Assembly: GCF_016859285.1 (NCBI RefSeq)
Contig: NW_024401802.1
Location: 1,318,501-1,382,500 of the forward strand
DNA: 64,000 nucleotides
Origin: Xiphias gladius
Taxonomy: Eukaryota; Chordata; Actinopteri; Istiophoriformes; Xiphiidae
Direction of reading: 5' to 3'
Position numbers and translations under genes: made by a program. Within the stretch, counting starts at the first letter, position 1. Every line of letters starts with the position of its first letter. The notes beneath the pieces were generated by a model. It saw nothing but the letters and a program-made list of their open reading frames with translations. It did no database searches and was not told the DNA's origin. This document shows positions 35,100 through 45,763 of the stretch, one piece after another.

Positions 35100-35543
35100 T
35101 GAGTTAATTAATTTAGGTGGTTGGGGCTAGACACAGTCTCTATGGGGTTTTGGGTGGGTGACTGCTGTACTGAATTCAACGTTGCCCGTTCAGGCCCCAG
35201 GAATACATCTGACTGTGGTTGCCGTTGTCGCTAACTTCAGATTTCTCAAGATAGAGCTGCCAATGACCAGTGTTGGTTTCTCAGCGGGTGTGTCACTGAG
35301 CAGGGAGTATCTGTTTGAAACATGAACTGGTCAGTGTTGAACCATGGGCTTCTGTTTAGGGCTACGCTACTTGTTACGGATAGTCACCCAGCCTCCCTGG
35401 TTTCCCGGCTGCTCGGGAGTGAGAGTGGGAGCTATGCTGGGTCGGCTCGCGTCGCCTACTGGGGGGTGGCTAACTACTGCGGCTAACGATTTGGATTCCA
35501 TGGTGCTGAGCCTTGCTTCCAATTGAATGAGCCTCGCCTCCAT
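35100..35543 (-). pseudogene. L2 LINE ORF1, esterase-type, internally deleted
   Basis: The start at 35543 opens MEARLIQLEARLSTMESKSL, a short heptad-like coiled coil. It is followed by a Pro-rich part, the tract GGWVTIRNK and then [11 protein letters not shown] (about 35240-35270). The last resembles the N-terminal GDS-like block of the SGNH-hydrolase domain found in ORF1 of some fish L2/CR1 LINEs. The rest of the esterase domain is missing, since endonuclease-side sequence starts within about 60 codons. Stops occur in the frame. Confidence 0.65.
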
Positions 35544-35929
35544 CACTGCAAATAAACATGAGACACACCAAGCAAGAGAGAGCAGGAGAGTGAGCAGGAG
35601 AGAGAGAAGCCATTGCTAATTGCTGTAACTGGCCGATCTGAAAAGCTTCTAAACAACTGTGAAGTAGTGAGAAAATAGCTAAAAGAAGGACAGTACTAAG
35701 GCTGCTTGAGCAGAACTAATGTATGTTTAAATGTACAGCAGGTAATTAGCTGCTGTAATGAAGAAAATAGCAAAATTAACTGGGTAGAAGCAGAACAGCA
35801 AAACTCTCTACCAATCACACAGAAGCTGGCAACAGGAAATGACACAATGCACTTACCTCAGCACGTCAGCACTTCTGTATATATTATTCTGTATTATTAT
35901 TATATTTCTGCTGTACAGCGATACCGTTA

Positions 35930-36900
35930 GCCAAAGCCAAAGGGCAACCATGGCTTCCAACAATTGTAAAATTGCTGCCCCGTGAGTGATGGGCATTCTA
36001 TCAGCTCTCTGAAAACCTCTTTGTTTCCATTTTACAGGCTGCAGTGAGTGCTTTGATTTAAATTGTGCTGAACTCGGTTTAGAGACATCAAATGATTGAA
36101 CTATAGAGAATGTTTCACCATCATCATTTAACTGTGCAATGCCATGATCTGCATGATTACCCATTGTTTCTCTTTGGCCCATTATTTCTCTTTGCCATCT
36201 ACAATGTGTATCAAATCTGCATTAGTTGGTTCATTATGCATGTCTGGTCATGCTTTTGGAAAAGAATCTGTCCACGTTGTGCAATCATGGGGCACGCCCT
36301 CTGTGGGTAACACCATCTTTGTTGCTGGATTAATAGCTGTGCATTTTTGAATGTTTAGCTCTGGTGCAGAAACTTCATAACCTGTCTTTCTGGCTTGGTT
36401 GAGCACAAATCTGGGACTTGTCAGCAATCCATGTAACTAGTGTGACATATACATCACTGGAAACCCAATTGTTAAAGTGGAAGCTTTTTGGTAAGAAAAT
36501 GCTGCTGCTGCCAACCCTTGGAGCAAGGTGGCAAGCCTTGTTCAAGAGCATCCATTTTGGTGCTGTAATATACTAATGGTTATTTACTTTTGGGTTTTTC
36601 TTGCATTAGTTTGGCACTAGCAAAACCTGCATGTTCTGCTACATACAAATGAAATGGTTTGCTATAGGTAGGGGTTCCTGCTAGGGCTAATTATAAATCC
36701 TCTTTTAGGGCCTGAAAAGCCCCCTCAGCCATCTCTGTCCATTGCAACTGAGCTGAGTTGTTTGGTTGGCCTGCTGCCTTGATCAATGCTCAAAGTGGAG
36801 CTGTTTTGAGGGCATAATCACAAATCCACTGCTGACTGGACCCTGCTATGCCCAGGAAGAAAAGCGTCTCTCTCACCGTTTGTGAGAAAGCATCTTTCTC
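35930..36900 (-). pseudogene. ERV2 RT connection and RNase H region, decayed
   Basis: Near 36,830 the minus strand reads FLGIAGSSQQWICDYALKTA, a retroviral RT thumb/connection block. It is followed by LQWTEMAEGAFQALKEDL and, after a stop, PTYSKPFHLYVAEHAGFAS, the conserved lead-in to RNase H. Beyond about 36,400 the frame decays, though NPATKMVLPTEGVPHDC remains readable. The L2 insertion begins directly after this region, at 35926. Confidence 0.75.
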
Positions 36901-37079
36901 TACCTGTGAGCCTTTTCACAGGTGGAGGCCTTTGTTACAGACTCCATCTGTGAGGATGCAATAAGGCATTTGTCACTACATCATTTCCTGCCTAGACATT
37001 CAACTTCTTGTTGACATAACTGCAATTTGTCTGTGCTAATCTTGTGGCCTCTGTATGCTAGGTCTTCTAGCACTGCCAC

Positions 37080-37620
37080 TGAGTTTTATTCACACTGTTC
37101 TTTTATTTGACTACATATGAGCAGGTCATAAACATATGGAATCAAGGTGTTCAAAGGCTGCAGATCTTCTGACAGCATTCTGTTAAAGACTGACGGGCTT
37201 TTGCAATATCCTTGCGGCATTCTAGTGTATGTATATTGCTGTTCTTGGCATGTAACACAAAGAAATACTGGGACTCTGGATGCAACTGAAAAATGCTGAA
37301 CACAAATCAATCACTGTGTACCCCAGTACCTAGTGGAATGTTTGACAGTAGTGTATGTGGATCTGGCACAATTGGTGTTTCAGCATCCACCATTGTGTTG
37401 ACTACTCTTAGATCATGTACCAACCTATAGTCTTTTAAGTGTGGCTTCCTGATTGGAAGGATTAGAGTGTTACATGGACTCCGGGTCTTCACCAGAACTC
37501 CGCCTTGCAACAAAACTTTAATAGTGGGCTTGATTCCTTCTATTGTCTGTGTTTTAAGAGGATATTGTTTTTTGTAAATTAATTTAGTCCCTGGCTTCAG
37601 TTTGATGTGTACTGATCTTG
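37080..37620 (-). pseudogene. ERV2 reverse transcriptase, decayed
   Basis: The frame 37307-37513 carries the fingers (SPCNTLILPIRKP, YRLVHDLRVVN). The frame 37086-37310 carries the palm with YTYTRMPQGYCKSPSVFNR and YVYDLL, which stands in place of the YxDD box and has lost the first Asp. The order and spacing match gamma/epsilon-type RT. The change in the active site and the frameshift between the two frames make it non-functional. Confidence 0.82.
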
Positions 37621-38494
37621 CAGATTCAACTAACCCTACATCAGTCTTGTGTTTTGATTATACGCCATCTGGCACCTGCTGTAGTAGTGTTGTTTGTTCA
37701 GTTGTGAGTAACATTTGTGTTGGTACCCTGTCATCTAGCAATACCCTCTCAGCTATACCCTGATCATAGGTCTTGATCATAAGAACTGTTTGTCAGATGT
37801 GAATTAGAGAGAAGGGAATCATTGAATTGGCTGTGGGGACCCATTTTTGTCTGCAGTGCTCTTTTTACCTTTGGCCAAAGTTCGTGTGAATCATGCCCTT
37901 CTACGATCATCAGCGTTGCATGAGGTGTGGGGTCCTTCCCTTGGAACCACTGCAACAGCTGGGTTGGCAATGTGATGCCTGCCACAGCCCCTTGCAGTCA
38001 TACATGGATGTCTTCTCTGGTGAGGTAGAACTGATATCTATCAACTTCTTAATCCCAGCATTCCTCATGGTCTTGATCTGATTGATCTCAATCAAATTCA
38101 TGGTACAGTGTAGGGCAGTCTTGGGTCTGCTGCATTTTCCAGTTGGGCTTGTACCCATGGTTTCCACTGTTGCCATTGTTGATATAGCATCAATTCTTGT
38201 AGAATCAGGCATATCCAATATGCCATTGGTTGGTGTGGCTGATTGCTCTAAACTGGGGGCAACATGGACATCATTGACTCCATTGTGTTATCAGGCTCAG
38301 TAAGGGGTACCACCTGTAATTTCCCAGAGAAGTGGGAAAATATGGAGAGATAAATGTATGTGTTATCATAGAGGCCCTAGATCAGGGGGACTCAGAGGAT
38401 GCCCTCCCTGAAAAGGGAGATAGCACTTTATGATTAAAACCATATGTTGGTGACGTGTCCTAGGAAGATAACGGCCTTATTTAAGAGTCGATGG

Positions 38495-38830
38495 TCAAGG
38501 CTGAGGGGACAGTGGTTCCTTGGCTTCACACCCTCTCACAAGCAGATCTGCAGATGTTTGATTTGACTCTGTACTTCTTTGTAATAAACCTTTATATGCA
38601 ATCAAGACGGTGTCAGCGGAGTCTCCTTCATCCTCTTCACCACCTAATAAACTACAGAAGCTAACAGTTTTGACAGATGACGTAGAGAGGCGGAGAATTG
38701 AGCCTTCCTTTCCAATGCATGAGTAGGTGGAACCTGTATCCGCCATAAAAGGATGTTCACAATGATCAATAACTACTGATATGGTGGGTTCTTCTTGTGG
38801 ATGTTGTGAGATGATTGGTAACACCCGGTC
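38495..38830 (-). pseudogene. ERV2 aspartic protease fragment
   Basis: The minus-strand frame includes PFMADTGSTYSCIG, the retropepsin active-site DTGS with typical flanks, then a partial protease body. No recognisable second half leads into RT; 37,620-38,490 reads as broken frames that may hold the linker. The enzyme would have processed Gag and Pol polyproteins. Confidence 0.75.
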
Positions 38831-39480
38831 CCCCTCTGGCTTCTCTGGCCACCCCTATTGCTGCCAGGCTGCAGTGGGTCCTACCCAAGGAATGACTGGG
38901 CAGTCCCTTCTCCTGTGTCCAGATTGGCTGAATCCCCAGGAGACGTCACTTGATTTGCACTTTGCAGTTGTTCTTGGGGTGGATTTTGTGGTGGACCCTG
39001 GTAAGAGTTGTTGATTATCTTATCTTATTACGTTAATTCTAACCAGAAATGTGTTCTTATCATTTGTGTTTCTATATCCCCCATCTTCATTGAATCATCC
39101 ATCTGATGACTGCCATCCACACAACATCAAATGACACAGCAAAGGCAGTTAGCCAAACTGCTACTCTGTGATGCGTTTGCTGCTCTATTATCTGTTAACT
39201 CTTCTTCGCTTCTATTCATTCAATTGAGGATAGATTATAGTACTGAAATTTCCTCCTGCAATGCGGGCAATCCAATCCCACTATCGCCGCTACATACTGC
39301 CTGTAAAAACTTTTGGTAAAACGTCTAAATGGCTTTTTGGGTATTTTCTCTGTATCAAACTAAAACTTGTTTGGGTAGCTGAGTTTCAGCAAAGTCAGTT
39401 CTTTTTCAGCCTCAGCACTGTGAGATGTCCATATAGCAAATTTTCCCACACAAATCCTTACAATTTCTTTCATCTTATCT
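38831..39480 (-). pseudogene. ERV2 gag / nucleocapsid traces
   Basis: Just upstream of the protease, the minus strand reads QSGHRRRDCP (about 38,900), the second half of a CCHC zinc knuckle; the first two Cys positions are lost. Further upstream, near 39,250-39,310, a stretch rich in Gln and Lys (TFYQKFLQAV) could be capsid. The start of gag and the LTR were not found. Confidence 0.5.
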
Positions 39481-39499
39481 ATTTCTTTCTTATATTTGT

Positions 39500-39999
39500 T
39501 TTGCCTGTTCTAAGAGTTTTCTAAGATTACCTCTGCATCAAACTTTAAGGTTATCTTAAGTTGAGAAGTTGAGTCTCAACATCTCATCAACACCATTACC
39601 CACACTAGTGTATAAACCCCAGCAGATCCCTGCAGTCTGCAAGAGGTCGCTCCATCTACCAGTGCAGTAAAACGCCAACTTCCTAGTTTTGCTCAAGTTT
39701 GTTTCCTAGTGTTTCTCCTGCTCCATGCTTATGCTCTGTTTTCCTATGTCTCAGATATCACTACCCGCAACCCCTACTGTCAAGCCAGGTCCGGCTCTGT
39801 CCTTGTCTGCCATTTGGATTCAGCTCCAGTCTGCCTGTCCTGCTCTGCCATTACTGCAAGTCCCAGCTCAGCTCCACCGGTTCCCTTGGTTTGCCCCACT
39901 CCATCAACCCCTTTACTCCGCCTGACACACAGCCAGTGGGATCTCTGGTGCGTGTATCATCGGATAATCTGTAATTCACTTTTAATTTGAAATTGTAAA
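39500..39999. other. Pyrimidine-rich stretch, unexplained
   Basis: GC content is higher than in the neighbouring DNA, and several overlapping Pro/Ser/Leu-rich frames appear on the plus strand at 39699-39990; these reflect C/T-rich composition. GTGTATAAACCCC at about 39608 is TATA-like. The segment could be an LTR or leader belonging to the retroelement on its left, but no repeat partner is present. Confidence 0.3.
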
Positions 40000-42470
40000 T
40001 GTGTTATTTGTTTAAAAACCAAAACCGGGTAAAACATTTTTGGTCTCAAAATCAAAAAATGGTCCATTTTTGGTTTTTGGCAATTCCTTTTATCATTTTT
40101 CCTTTTTCAATTGAAGAATGAAGAGTTCCATGTACGTTCAGCCAACGCCTTATTTCTTTGAAACTAAAAACAGAAGGCACATGATTTTATTGTTATTTAA
40201 TTTTAAACCAAAAACAGAAAAACAAAATCATATTATCTATTCAGTTTTTGTTTCCAAACGAAAAACGAGAAAACCAAATTCAAAAAAAGTGTAACATTAC
40301 TCACCACAGGCTCTACACCAGGGTAACATAAGAAGACAGATAGATAAATAAAAGAATAAATACAAACATACATAGGCCTATATAATCTACATAAATATCT
40401 TTTTTTTTGTTCTTTTCATTTAGACATGAAATATCTTTTATAAAAAAGTGTCAAAAAGTGTGTGATATATTACTAAGTTGCGTACCATGATTTAAAAGTC
40501 TAATATGTGGAAATAGCCTGCATGCTCCTTCCCAAATATTGTTGTCTAAAGTGACCAGCAGAGGTCCCCCTGTGTTACAAAATTATTGTTCACCATTTAG
40601 CAATAACTTTATAGTCTACAATATGATCAAGCCAATCTTCACTTTTTATAGCTATTGTTCATTGTTGGCTATATTGCATAGCCTACACTACAACTTCAAT
40701 TCTTGGATTTATCACTCCTAAACTATGACATTATATAGTGGGAAAATCAATCTGCCAAAGCGGTATTGATCATTACCTTATTGATTTGCAGTTGACAGGC
40801 TTTTTAGGCTATTTATTTTGTCATCAACAGCAAAATTATAAAAATTATAACTACATTTTTTTTGCATATTAGTAACATCTACAGTAGAGTCTTAAAAAAG
40901 TCCATGTAATATTTTACTGCAAATTAGAGTACACAAAAGTTACCAAAATGTGAAATTCCCTGACTTTTTATATCTACTATGCATGCTTTTAAATTCTATA
41001 ACTTTTCAGATTTTATCCATGCCCCATTTGTATCCTCATAATAGCCATAAACACAATTATTTTCATAAACTTCACACTCTTAAAATGGCACAGTAATGAC
41101 AGATTTAAAATGTAGTCTGTAGCAGTTAGGTTTATAGTTACTTGTGTTATGGCCAGGCTCATGTTGACCATAACATAAAGGTGAGACCACAACCAGTTTG
41201 AAAAGGAATAACAAATATTAAACAAATACAAACATGAAACTGGCCAGATGAGGCTGTGTCACAGCATAGTCCTGGTCTAAATTTAGTATGTAGAATATTA
41301 TCTGGCCTTTATAGACATAAATGTGTTATAATATTGACAAACTTTAAAGAGATATCTATAGGCTATATATATTGAAATACGTGGGTATTCATGTCATAAT
41401 GGAAAACATGGGAAAACCACCTCTAATATTAGGCTTTTTGAGAGAAGCCTCTATTAGGCTCTTTGAGAGAATGTTTTAATATCATCATTTTAACCCAGTG
41501 AGTTGAGTTTAAAGTAGAGTAGAGACCAACATAGCTACAGTAATGTGACAGATATCAAAGCAGTGTCTGCTGGGAATCTTGTCAGTGCATGGGTCACACC
41601 ACCTCTTTGAAAAAAAATATTTTAGTTAAGGCATGACTACAGAAATGGCCATCCCCCCTTTTTAACAAGGGGATGGCCCAATGGGAGCACCCCCCTGCTT
41701 GCCCCAGCAGCAGCGCAGACATTACTGAATGATCATAGAAATATTATAGGAACACTATAGGTAGCAGTGTGTCTCTATGATCCTCTTGCTCTTCTGTGAA
41801 TACAAGTTGCTACTTGTCACTTTGATAATGAAGGTCAAAAGAAACTATTTGCAGCACACAGTGTAATGCATTGTATGCGTCTACTGGGACAGGAACAAGA
41901 ATGCTTAAGAACTTGCCTGAGAATCCTCTGGTTTTTAAGATTTCTTCAGTATTAAAGTAATCAAGTGATAGTTGTCAGTACTTACAATGATACACAGCAA
42001 AGTCGATAACTTCCTGATCAAACAAATTGCACAGATTGAATATCAAAATCAAATTTAGTCCATGGCCTGTTTTTTTTATTTCCTATTTTTGACTTGAGCA
42101 TAAAATCGAAAGTTCAAAAAACAAACCATTATTTGTTTTTTGTTGTTGGTTCCATAAATGAATAAATAAATAACATTGTTTTTTTCATTTTCTGATTTGG
42201 GATTCCCAGTTGAATATGAAAAGAACAAATGATACACCAATTCACATAATTTCGTTTAAAATTTAAAAACAAAAAAAAAACATGTGACTTCCATTTTTGG
42301 ATTTAAGCAAAATAACGAATTGGCTGAACATACACGGACCTCTTCGTTCTTCAATCCAAAAAGGAACAATGACAAAATGAATTTCCAAAAACCAAAAAAC
42401 ATACCTTGGTTGCTTGTGATTGTTTTGTCTTTTTTGATTCTGACACCTGAAACAATGTTTTTGGTTTAAT
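40000..42470. mobile_element. Foldback-like element with long inverted ends
   Basis: The left end (about 40000-40280) and the right end (about 42090-42470) are diverged inverted repeats. Shared blocks include GGTTTTTGG, a TTGAAGAATGAAGAG / TTGAAGAACGAAGAG pair, a GTTCAGCCAA tract and ACAGAAGGCACATGA / GGAAGTCACATG. The interior (40,300-42,080) is AT-rich with no transposase. Each end also contains internal AAAACCAAAAAC units. The structure suggests a non-autonomous DNA transposon; the superfamily is unknown and the exact termini and target duplication were not resolved. Confidence 0.55.
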
Positions 42471-43420
42471 TTTCAATTAAATTTATTACTTATTCATTTT
42501 AAAATTTATTTATTCATTTATTTATGTATAATTTTCCTTCTGCATTTGCCCCTATTTATTTCCCCCAAATTCTCTATTTCTGTGTTTTGGTACATTTCTT
42601 TATGAATTTCTGCCTCATTATGCAAATGAGGGGACTGTCATTCAAAGTGCGTCATGGGGTCAACTTTTTTGCTTGTTGGTTGATCGACATCATAGTGCAT
42701 GGTTCGGCTATACATGCCTTGCTCCCCACACAGGTGGCCACTACCTGAGTCAGGATCGTCTGTGTAAGATCCAATGTCATCATTCTGTGATGGTGTTTCT
42801 TGTCCATTGGGCGGTTGGATGTAGGCTAATCATGCCACGGGAGGGTATTGGACATTGCCAATTGTAGCGCTTCTTTCCATTGTGAGATTGGATTATGTAC
42901 TACAGGAGAAGAGCACTAAAACTCAGCTGTTCGCAGTTTTTTCTGCTTTAATCTGTCTGTTTTTTCTTAAATAGTCACATTATATTTCCATTCATCACAC
43001 AAAGTAATTCTATCATTTTGTTGTCGAATGTCACATTACGTCACATACAGCAACCTCAGTAAACATAGCTAGTGCACAGCTACTGTAAATTTGTATTTGT
43101 TATGATTACAACTGACAATGGTAGCATTACATGAGTGTGTTTATGTGCTGTAGTGTCACAGTGTATTGTTCAATGCATGTTCACTTTCAGCGTTTACTTG
43201 TTTGGGTGTCCTTACAGTACCTACTATCTTTTTGCAGATAATAACTAGTTACAGTACCTAGCTACTTAGCTACTGACATTAGTATAAAGTACCTCCAAGT
43301 AGAATGACAGCTGTTAATGGTTGTAGATATATCATTGCTGTGTCTGAATGCAGTGTAGTTTGCTTAATTAACAGTATTATGTTAATGTCTGCCTAAGATC
43401 CACAAAGTCACTGATGACAG
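42471..43420. other. Gene-free stretch
   Basis: AT-rich with no family motif. Repeated TTTATTTAT units at 42,480-42,530 are low complexity. Confidence 0.4.
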
Positions 43421-43429
43421 AGAGTGGAT

Positions 43430-44600
43430 GGTCAGGCTGAGGGCATTTGCCAGCTCTGCGGTTTGGCTTCCTGGAGGAGGCAATGGACCAGCCCCAAGGC
43501 AGCGGAATTGGCATGACCTCTGTCAGAAGGTGAAGTATAGCAACAATGACAACAACAACATTTTGTATGTGTTGAAACATAAAATGAACTCTGTTTCTAC
43601 TTTCAATTCAATAAATAATGCTTTGGTGGGTCACAGTCTGCCTCACTGAAGCCCAGTTTAATGGCTAATAGGATGCTCATCCTCTCCAGGATGTGCCAGG
43701 TGTGCAGCTGTACCAGGACGCAGGCACCACGACCATGGGGGACGTTGTCCTGACTAGGTACCGCTGTGCAAGAAGGTTCATATCCCTGGAATCTTTCCAC
43801 TGCCACCTGAACAGGTTAATTCCAGGTTGGTGTCTCGCTTGGTATGACATTTTTCCATCTTCATTGGCATAAATATTTTGCTGTTATTCTAAGAACCAGT
43901 GCAATCACACTGAATCTCCAGTTGTATCTCCTGGAAGGTCATAACAGGTGGAACTAGGATCAGGGGACTGCGGTGGTGACCAGCAAGCTGTCGTCTCTCC
44001 TCACCTACTCCGGGGATATGGCCCACTGTGTCAGCACCAAAATCCTGAAGGTGTTTGGTCGGGCATTTGTGCCAAGCTTCAGGCCCACTGCAAAATAGAC
44101 TGGTATGTCTAGTTAATATCTGGCTATATAATACTTTTGGTTTGTTGGTTTTCAGAATTCTATCTTAAGTTCAAAAAGCCTTTATTTTTTACTATGTTCA
44201 TTCCCAAAGCAAACCAAACACTGAGTTTATCATAACATGACACAGATACAGAACTGTGATATTAAAATTAAACAGTATCTATATAGAATGTTTTGAGTAC
44301 AGCTAATAACATGTTTGTATGCGCATGCGTGTGTCTGTCTGTTCTTTTTCATAGGAGAGCTGCTTGTTGTTGACTACCTGCTGAGTCCAACTGGGCAGCC
44401 CCTGGAGATGAACCCTGACTCAGAGGAGACAGAGGATATGCTGGGGGATGTGGATGAGAGCGTGGAAGAAAAAAAACAAGGACAGACAGGTGTCTGGCTG
44501 GTGACTGGACACAGCCAATACAAGGGCGTTGTATACTGTCCCTCCGTAGGGGCTGTTCCCAAAGAGCAGTGGTTGGAGGACAATAAAAAAACTAATTGAT
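43430..44600 (+). pseudogene. Multi-copy fish transposon-type gene, decayed, with introns
   Basis: Plus-strand coding pieces lie at about 43432-43530 (open), 43695-43826 (VQLYQDAGTTTMGDVVLTRY, then RRFISLESFHCHLNRLIPG), 43920-44095 (LYLLEGHNRWN) and 44355-44600 (GELLVVDYLLSPTGQPLEMN, then acidic residues). The order SLESFH..HL..IPG, LYLLEGxxRWN, GELxxVxYL..TG matches a large uncharacterised multi-copy protein family I remember from fish genomes; I do not know its function. Gaps between the pieces look like introns, for example TTTCATAG before the last piece and an AG/GTATGT-like border near 44102. In-frame stops show decay. Confidence 0.55.
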
Positions 44601-45199
44601 AGTTAACCCCCCTTCCAGAGGCATTGACACCAGGCTAGGGCCCCTCTAGTCCCCTCCCAGAGGCATGGATGCCAGACACCTTTATTTCTGTGTATAGTTC
44701 TATATATGTTTATTGTTATTGTCTATAGTTACTTTTGAATGAATGAATGGAGGAGGTCACTTACTATAATGGCTGATTGAGAATAAAAGTTTGGTCACAA
44801 CAAAAATGTATGCTTCTCTCCTTTGTTTTTTCTGCGTTGTGGACAAAAGATTCTTCTAAATACATAAACTTAAATTTAAATACTCACTATAGAATTATTA
44901 ATTCATCACTAATATAATGTTAATAATCAGTAATGTGCAAACAAATTATGTGATTTCCAATTATAAAAAATATATTTTTCAGTTTACATTGAACACCACA
45001 GTTTCTTGCAATGGTCCGCATTTTTTCCCTTCAAACACTCATATGGCTCGGCAATGGTTGCAGATGGCAGCAGGTCCCTCAATAGCAACGCAAGGCTATG
45101 TACATTTGCAAAAGGCATTTTTCAGAGTGCTATTCTAACTTCTCTCCTCCATGGAAGCCTTGGTTACACATTGGTGGGCCTGTGGTTTGACTGATGACA

Positions 45200-45690
45200 A
45201 TTTCTTTTTCTTTGCCAGACCTAAAGCAGCGATACCCTTGAGGAGATTGAATGCCATTAGACAGTTGCAGGGGAGTGTGAGGCTAAGCATCCTGAAACTC
45301 TGTCCTCAACCTAGTTCAAGAAAGCAGGTATCCACACTGTCCACAGTACTAGACCTGAGACATAATTAGATGGAAACACTGGCACATTTTCTTGGCCATT
45401 ACATTCAGGTTCATAGGCAGTATTATAGACTACGTGAAGGAACGCTGCAGTTGGCTAAAGTGAACAAAGTGCTGGTTGCAGTAGAACAAGACTGGCTTCC
45501 AGACTTCAAGGGAATGAGCCTAGACCTAGACCTAAATGTCTTTTTTCATGTCATATTTGGTTTTGTTATCCCTGGTTTTCAGAGGAAATACCAGAAGCTA
45601 TGGATAGTGATCTCTCAGTGGCAGAGGCAGAGAAAGACTCAACTTTGTGCTCTCCGTCATCAGGTGAGTTACACATTAACTGTTGCCTTC
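45200..45690 (+). pseudogene. Tyrosine-recombinase-like C-terminal domain, decayed
   Basis: An exon beginning after the TTTGCCAG acceptor (about 45222) reads PKAAIPLRRLNAIRQLQGSV, then SSRKQVSTLSTVLDL, one stop, and LAHFLGHYIQVHRQYYRLRE. The GH and the double Tyr fit the HxxR...GH...Y layout of tyrosine recombinases. Fish carry many Crypton-like or otherwise uncharacterised genes with FLGHDIxVHRxYYRL here. The Arg-Lys-His expected before STLS reads RKQ, so a catalytic His seems lost. An acidic short exon follows (about 45583-45663; EAMDSDLSVAEAEKDS) and ends CAG/GTGAGT. The acting enzyme would cut and rejoin DNA without RNase H-type chemistry. Confidence 0.6.
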
Positions 45691-45763
45691 CAACATACCA
45701 ATAAGAACTGCTTAAAGTGGAAGCTGAGTGAGTGTTAAGATCGATAATGCAACAATTTATTAG

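Larger units (their letters stand above)
31738..35926 (-). mobile_element. L2-type (Maui-like) LINE, nearly full length
   Basis: On the minus strand this 4.2-kb element shows a 5' leader, an ORF1 start (35543) with an esterase-type fragment, an endonuclease/RT ORF2 in broken frames, a 3' UTR matching the other L2 copies in the window, and a 3' tail of TTGAA units (31739-31770). The flanks are ERV2 sequence whose continuity is clear from the duplicated copy at 31598-31640, so the insertion limits are known to within a few bases. Confidence 0.88.
28311..39480 (-). mobile_element. Endogenous retrovirus relic (ERV2), twice interrupted
   Basis: The minus-strand order is nucleocapsid/gag traces (about 38,830-39,480), protease (38,495-38,830), RT (37,080-37,620), connection and RNase H region (35,930-36,900), integrase (31,740 down to 30,880, then 29,699 downwards) and a post-integrase region probably corresponding to envelope (28,311-29,500). 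A Tc1-like element lies at 29701-30871 and an L2 LINE at 31738-35926. No LTR was identified. Decay is heavier than in ERV1. Confidence 0.8.

Noticed and set aside
39699..39990. Overlapping Pro/Ser/Leu-rich frames, possibly a proline-rich protein
   Set aside because: Three frames are open at once because the DNA is C/T-rich; no start context, domain or repeat partner.
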